Below the pieces are notes generated by a model. The model did no database searches. It was not told where the DNA came from and saw only the letters and a list, made by a program, of their open reading frames with translations. From contig JADJWK010000001.1 of the NCBI GenBank assembly GCA_016716405.1, positions 2,790,001-2,854,000 of the forward strand: 64,000 nucleotides of DNA, written 5' to 3'. This DNA is from Candidatus Melainabacteria bacterium (GTDB taxonomy: Bacteria > Cyanobacteriota > Vampirovibrionia > Obscuribacterales > Obscuribacteraceae). Below are positions 62,866 through 64,000 of this stretch, piece after piece (position 1 is the first letter of the stretch; each line of letters starts with the position of its first letter). The position numbers were made by a program, and so were the translations under genes.

Positions 62866-63654
62866 ATGAACGTCTGGGCGCGTATTTGTGTTTCGACTCT
62901 GGTCGTTGCTGCTTTCAGCTCTTCTGCTGCAATGGGCATGAACCAGGAATTCGATGCGGCGATCTCAAGGGTCAATGCGCCTGACAGGCTGCAGATCGGC
63001 AGGACAGGCCGTGTCACGGTCACCGTGACAAATGAGGGCACATTTGATTGGAACAAGGTCAATCCTAAGCTGACAAGCAGAATCGTCTCTGGTCCAAATG
63101 GTTGTGTGGTCAATGATCAGATCGCTCCAAGCGTGGGAATCAAGAGCGCCAGATGCTCTGGAGATACCTGGACTTTTCAATACGATATCGAAGGCCCGGA
63201 CACACCGGGCACATACGAGTTGCAATGGCAGATGGCCGACGCCAGGGGCAAAACATTCGGCAAGGCTTCGAGCAGACAGCGGATCGAGGTCTACGGCGTG
63301 GATCTGGCAGCCAGGATCAGCAAGTCAAGTATAAAGTACACGCCCAATCCGGTTCCGCTTGGAAAATCATTCAGATTCAAGGTAGTTGTAACCGACTCTG
63401 GTGACGTTCCTTTCAATACGATCAGCCCCTCGCTCCACTCCACGGTAGTCAAAAAGCCCTCGGGAGCAACCACAACCTCACTGCAGCAGTCCTTCGATAC
63501 GCGCTCGCTTCGACCCGATGGGAAAGAGTGGACCTTCGAGGGGACTATGCAAGCTCCTAAAACTGAAGGAGCATATGACATCAAATGGCAGATGTATCAT
63601 GGAAGCAGCAGTTTCGGCGAGTCAGCCAACATGACGCTGAATGTAGTCAAATAA
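62866..63654 (+). CDS. Secreted tandem Ig-like (NBR1-Ig-like) protein
   Basis: 262 residues with a strong ribosome-binding site (GGGAGG, 7 bases). The signal peptide (ARICVSTLVVAAFSSSAAMG) is followed by two beta-sandwich domains of ~115 residues. Domain one reads RVTVTVTNEGTFDWNKV and PDTPGTYELQWQMADARG; domain two FRFKVVVTDSGDVPFNTI and KTEGAYDIKWQMYHGSSSFG. The x-N-x-G-T-x-x-W and P-G-T-Y-x-x-x-W-x-M elements match NBR1-type Ig-like domains, which bind proteins. A domain duplication is plain. Function is unknown. Confidence 0.72.
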   Translation: MNVWARICVSTLVVAAFSSSAAMGMNQEFDAAISRVNAPDRLQIGRTGRVTVTVTNEGTFDWNKVNPKLTSRIVSGPNGCVVNDQIAPSVGIKSARCSGDTWTFQYDIEGPDTPGTYELQWQMADARGKTFGKASSRQRIEVYGVDLAARISKSSIKYTPNPVPLGKSFRFKVVVTDSGDVPFNTISPSLHSTVVKKPSGATTTSLQQSFDTRSLRPDGKEWTFEGTMQAPKTEGAYDIKWQMYHGSSSFGESANMTLNVVK

Positions 63655-64000
63655 CGTCATTTGTCCAAACTCGCGGTTTTCCATACATCCGCAAGGGCTG
63701 TCTTGGGGGGAGGGGGGGGGTGCGTCGATGATCGTTCGGCGGGGACCGTGGACGATGATGGCGCCGCCGGGGCGGGCCTCCCCCGGGGGGCGTCGTCTCG
63801 GGTCAGGACGGATGGGGGGGGGGCATAGAGGGATTTGGGGATGGACTGGTTTTTGAAGAGCACTGGCGTTCCAATCGTTAAGAGGACCTGGCGCCATCTA
63901 CAGAGCTGCTGGGCGCGGAAGCGTTGATGACACTATCAGCATTGCGGAAATTGATGGTGTTTGAAACAGACCGCAATTCAATTGCTCCTCCGTTTCCACT
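63655..64000. other. G-rich, compositionally odd block at window end
   Basis: 346 bases without a supported gene. From 63705 to 63823 the plus strand has several runs of 6-10 G and is far richer in GC than the rest; a minus-strand frame here (63622-63897) is Pro/Arg-rich and not credible as a gene. The last ~150 bases return to normal composition; no start of a further gene can be shown. Confidence 0.5.

Noticed and set aside
63622..63897. 91-codon Pro/Arg-rich minus-strand frame in the G-rich block
   Set aside because: Its length is due to the G/C-runs lacking stops; it overlaps the end of the Ig-like gene and looks like low-complexity noise.

Overview
The window looks like the chromosome of a Gram-negative-type (diderm), moderately GC-rich, non-photosynthetic heterotroph. 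The best guess is a non-photosynthetic relative of cyanobacteria (Vampirovibrionia/'Melainabacteria', Obscuribacterales-like). This rests on minC-minD-minE next to rodA, an RND pump with a lipoprotein adaptor, an S-layer-homology protein, a TIGR02921-like VIT/PEP-CTERM protein beside an exosortase, paired polyphosphate and glycogen genes, and many TPR, MSHEN, WG and PQQ repeat proteins. The taxon is an inference. No tRNA, rRNA, CRISPR array, insertion sequence or prophage was seen.

Layout. 1-4.5 kb (minus): a partial UbiA-family prenyltransferase and a minC-minD-minE-rodA cell-division and cell-shape operon. 4.6-6 kb: an APC amino-acid permease. 6-12.7 kb: a heavy-metal RND pump and adaptor, divergent from an OmpR-type two-component system whose kinase carries an apparent frameshift. 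12.7-19.3 kb: a decayed MFS remnant, unknown secreted proteins, MeaB GTPase, NagA, an MSHEN-repeat membrane protein and a secreted TPR protein. 19.4-21.9 kb: a sigma-region-4/SF1-helicase fusion facing a Dam-type methylase. 22-26.6 kb (minus): polyphosphate kinase, a PQQ-repeat lipoprotein and a tandem universal stress protein. 26.7-31.1 kb: an MscS channel, a small secreted protein, a secreted LolA-like protein and glycogen debranching enzyme GlgX.

31.3-35.6 kb holds an SPFH protein, a multi-pass VIT-domain protein ending in a PEP-CTERM-like tail, and an exosortase with an EpsI-like C-terminal domain. The genes overlap like one transcription unit and look like a dedicated sorting system. 35.5-44.5 kb (minus): a secreted LpqC-type esterase, three proteins of unknown function, an NDH-2/cyclic-nucleotide/CBS fusion, a TPR protein and glycogen phosphorylase. 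44.7-47.1 kb: an 801-residue SLH protein with seven helical repeats. 47.1-52.3 kb: two tandem ClC-CBS-USP transporters. 52.4-58.5 kb: an LRR protein, a SprT-like protein, then a plus-strand group ending in a Ser/Thr kinase with a histidine-kinase-type membrane sensor. 58.7-59.5 kb: a higBA toxin-antitoxin pair with a palindromic operator. 59.8-63.7 kb: small membrane and secreted proteins. The last ~300 bases contain a G-rich block unlike the rest.

The common themes are energy and phosphate storage (Ppk, GlgX, GlgP), ion and stress handling (MscS, ClC, USP, metal efflux), envelope architecture (exosortase, SLH, MinCDE/RodA) and signalling through unusual domain fusions.
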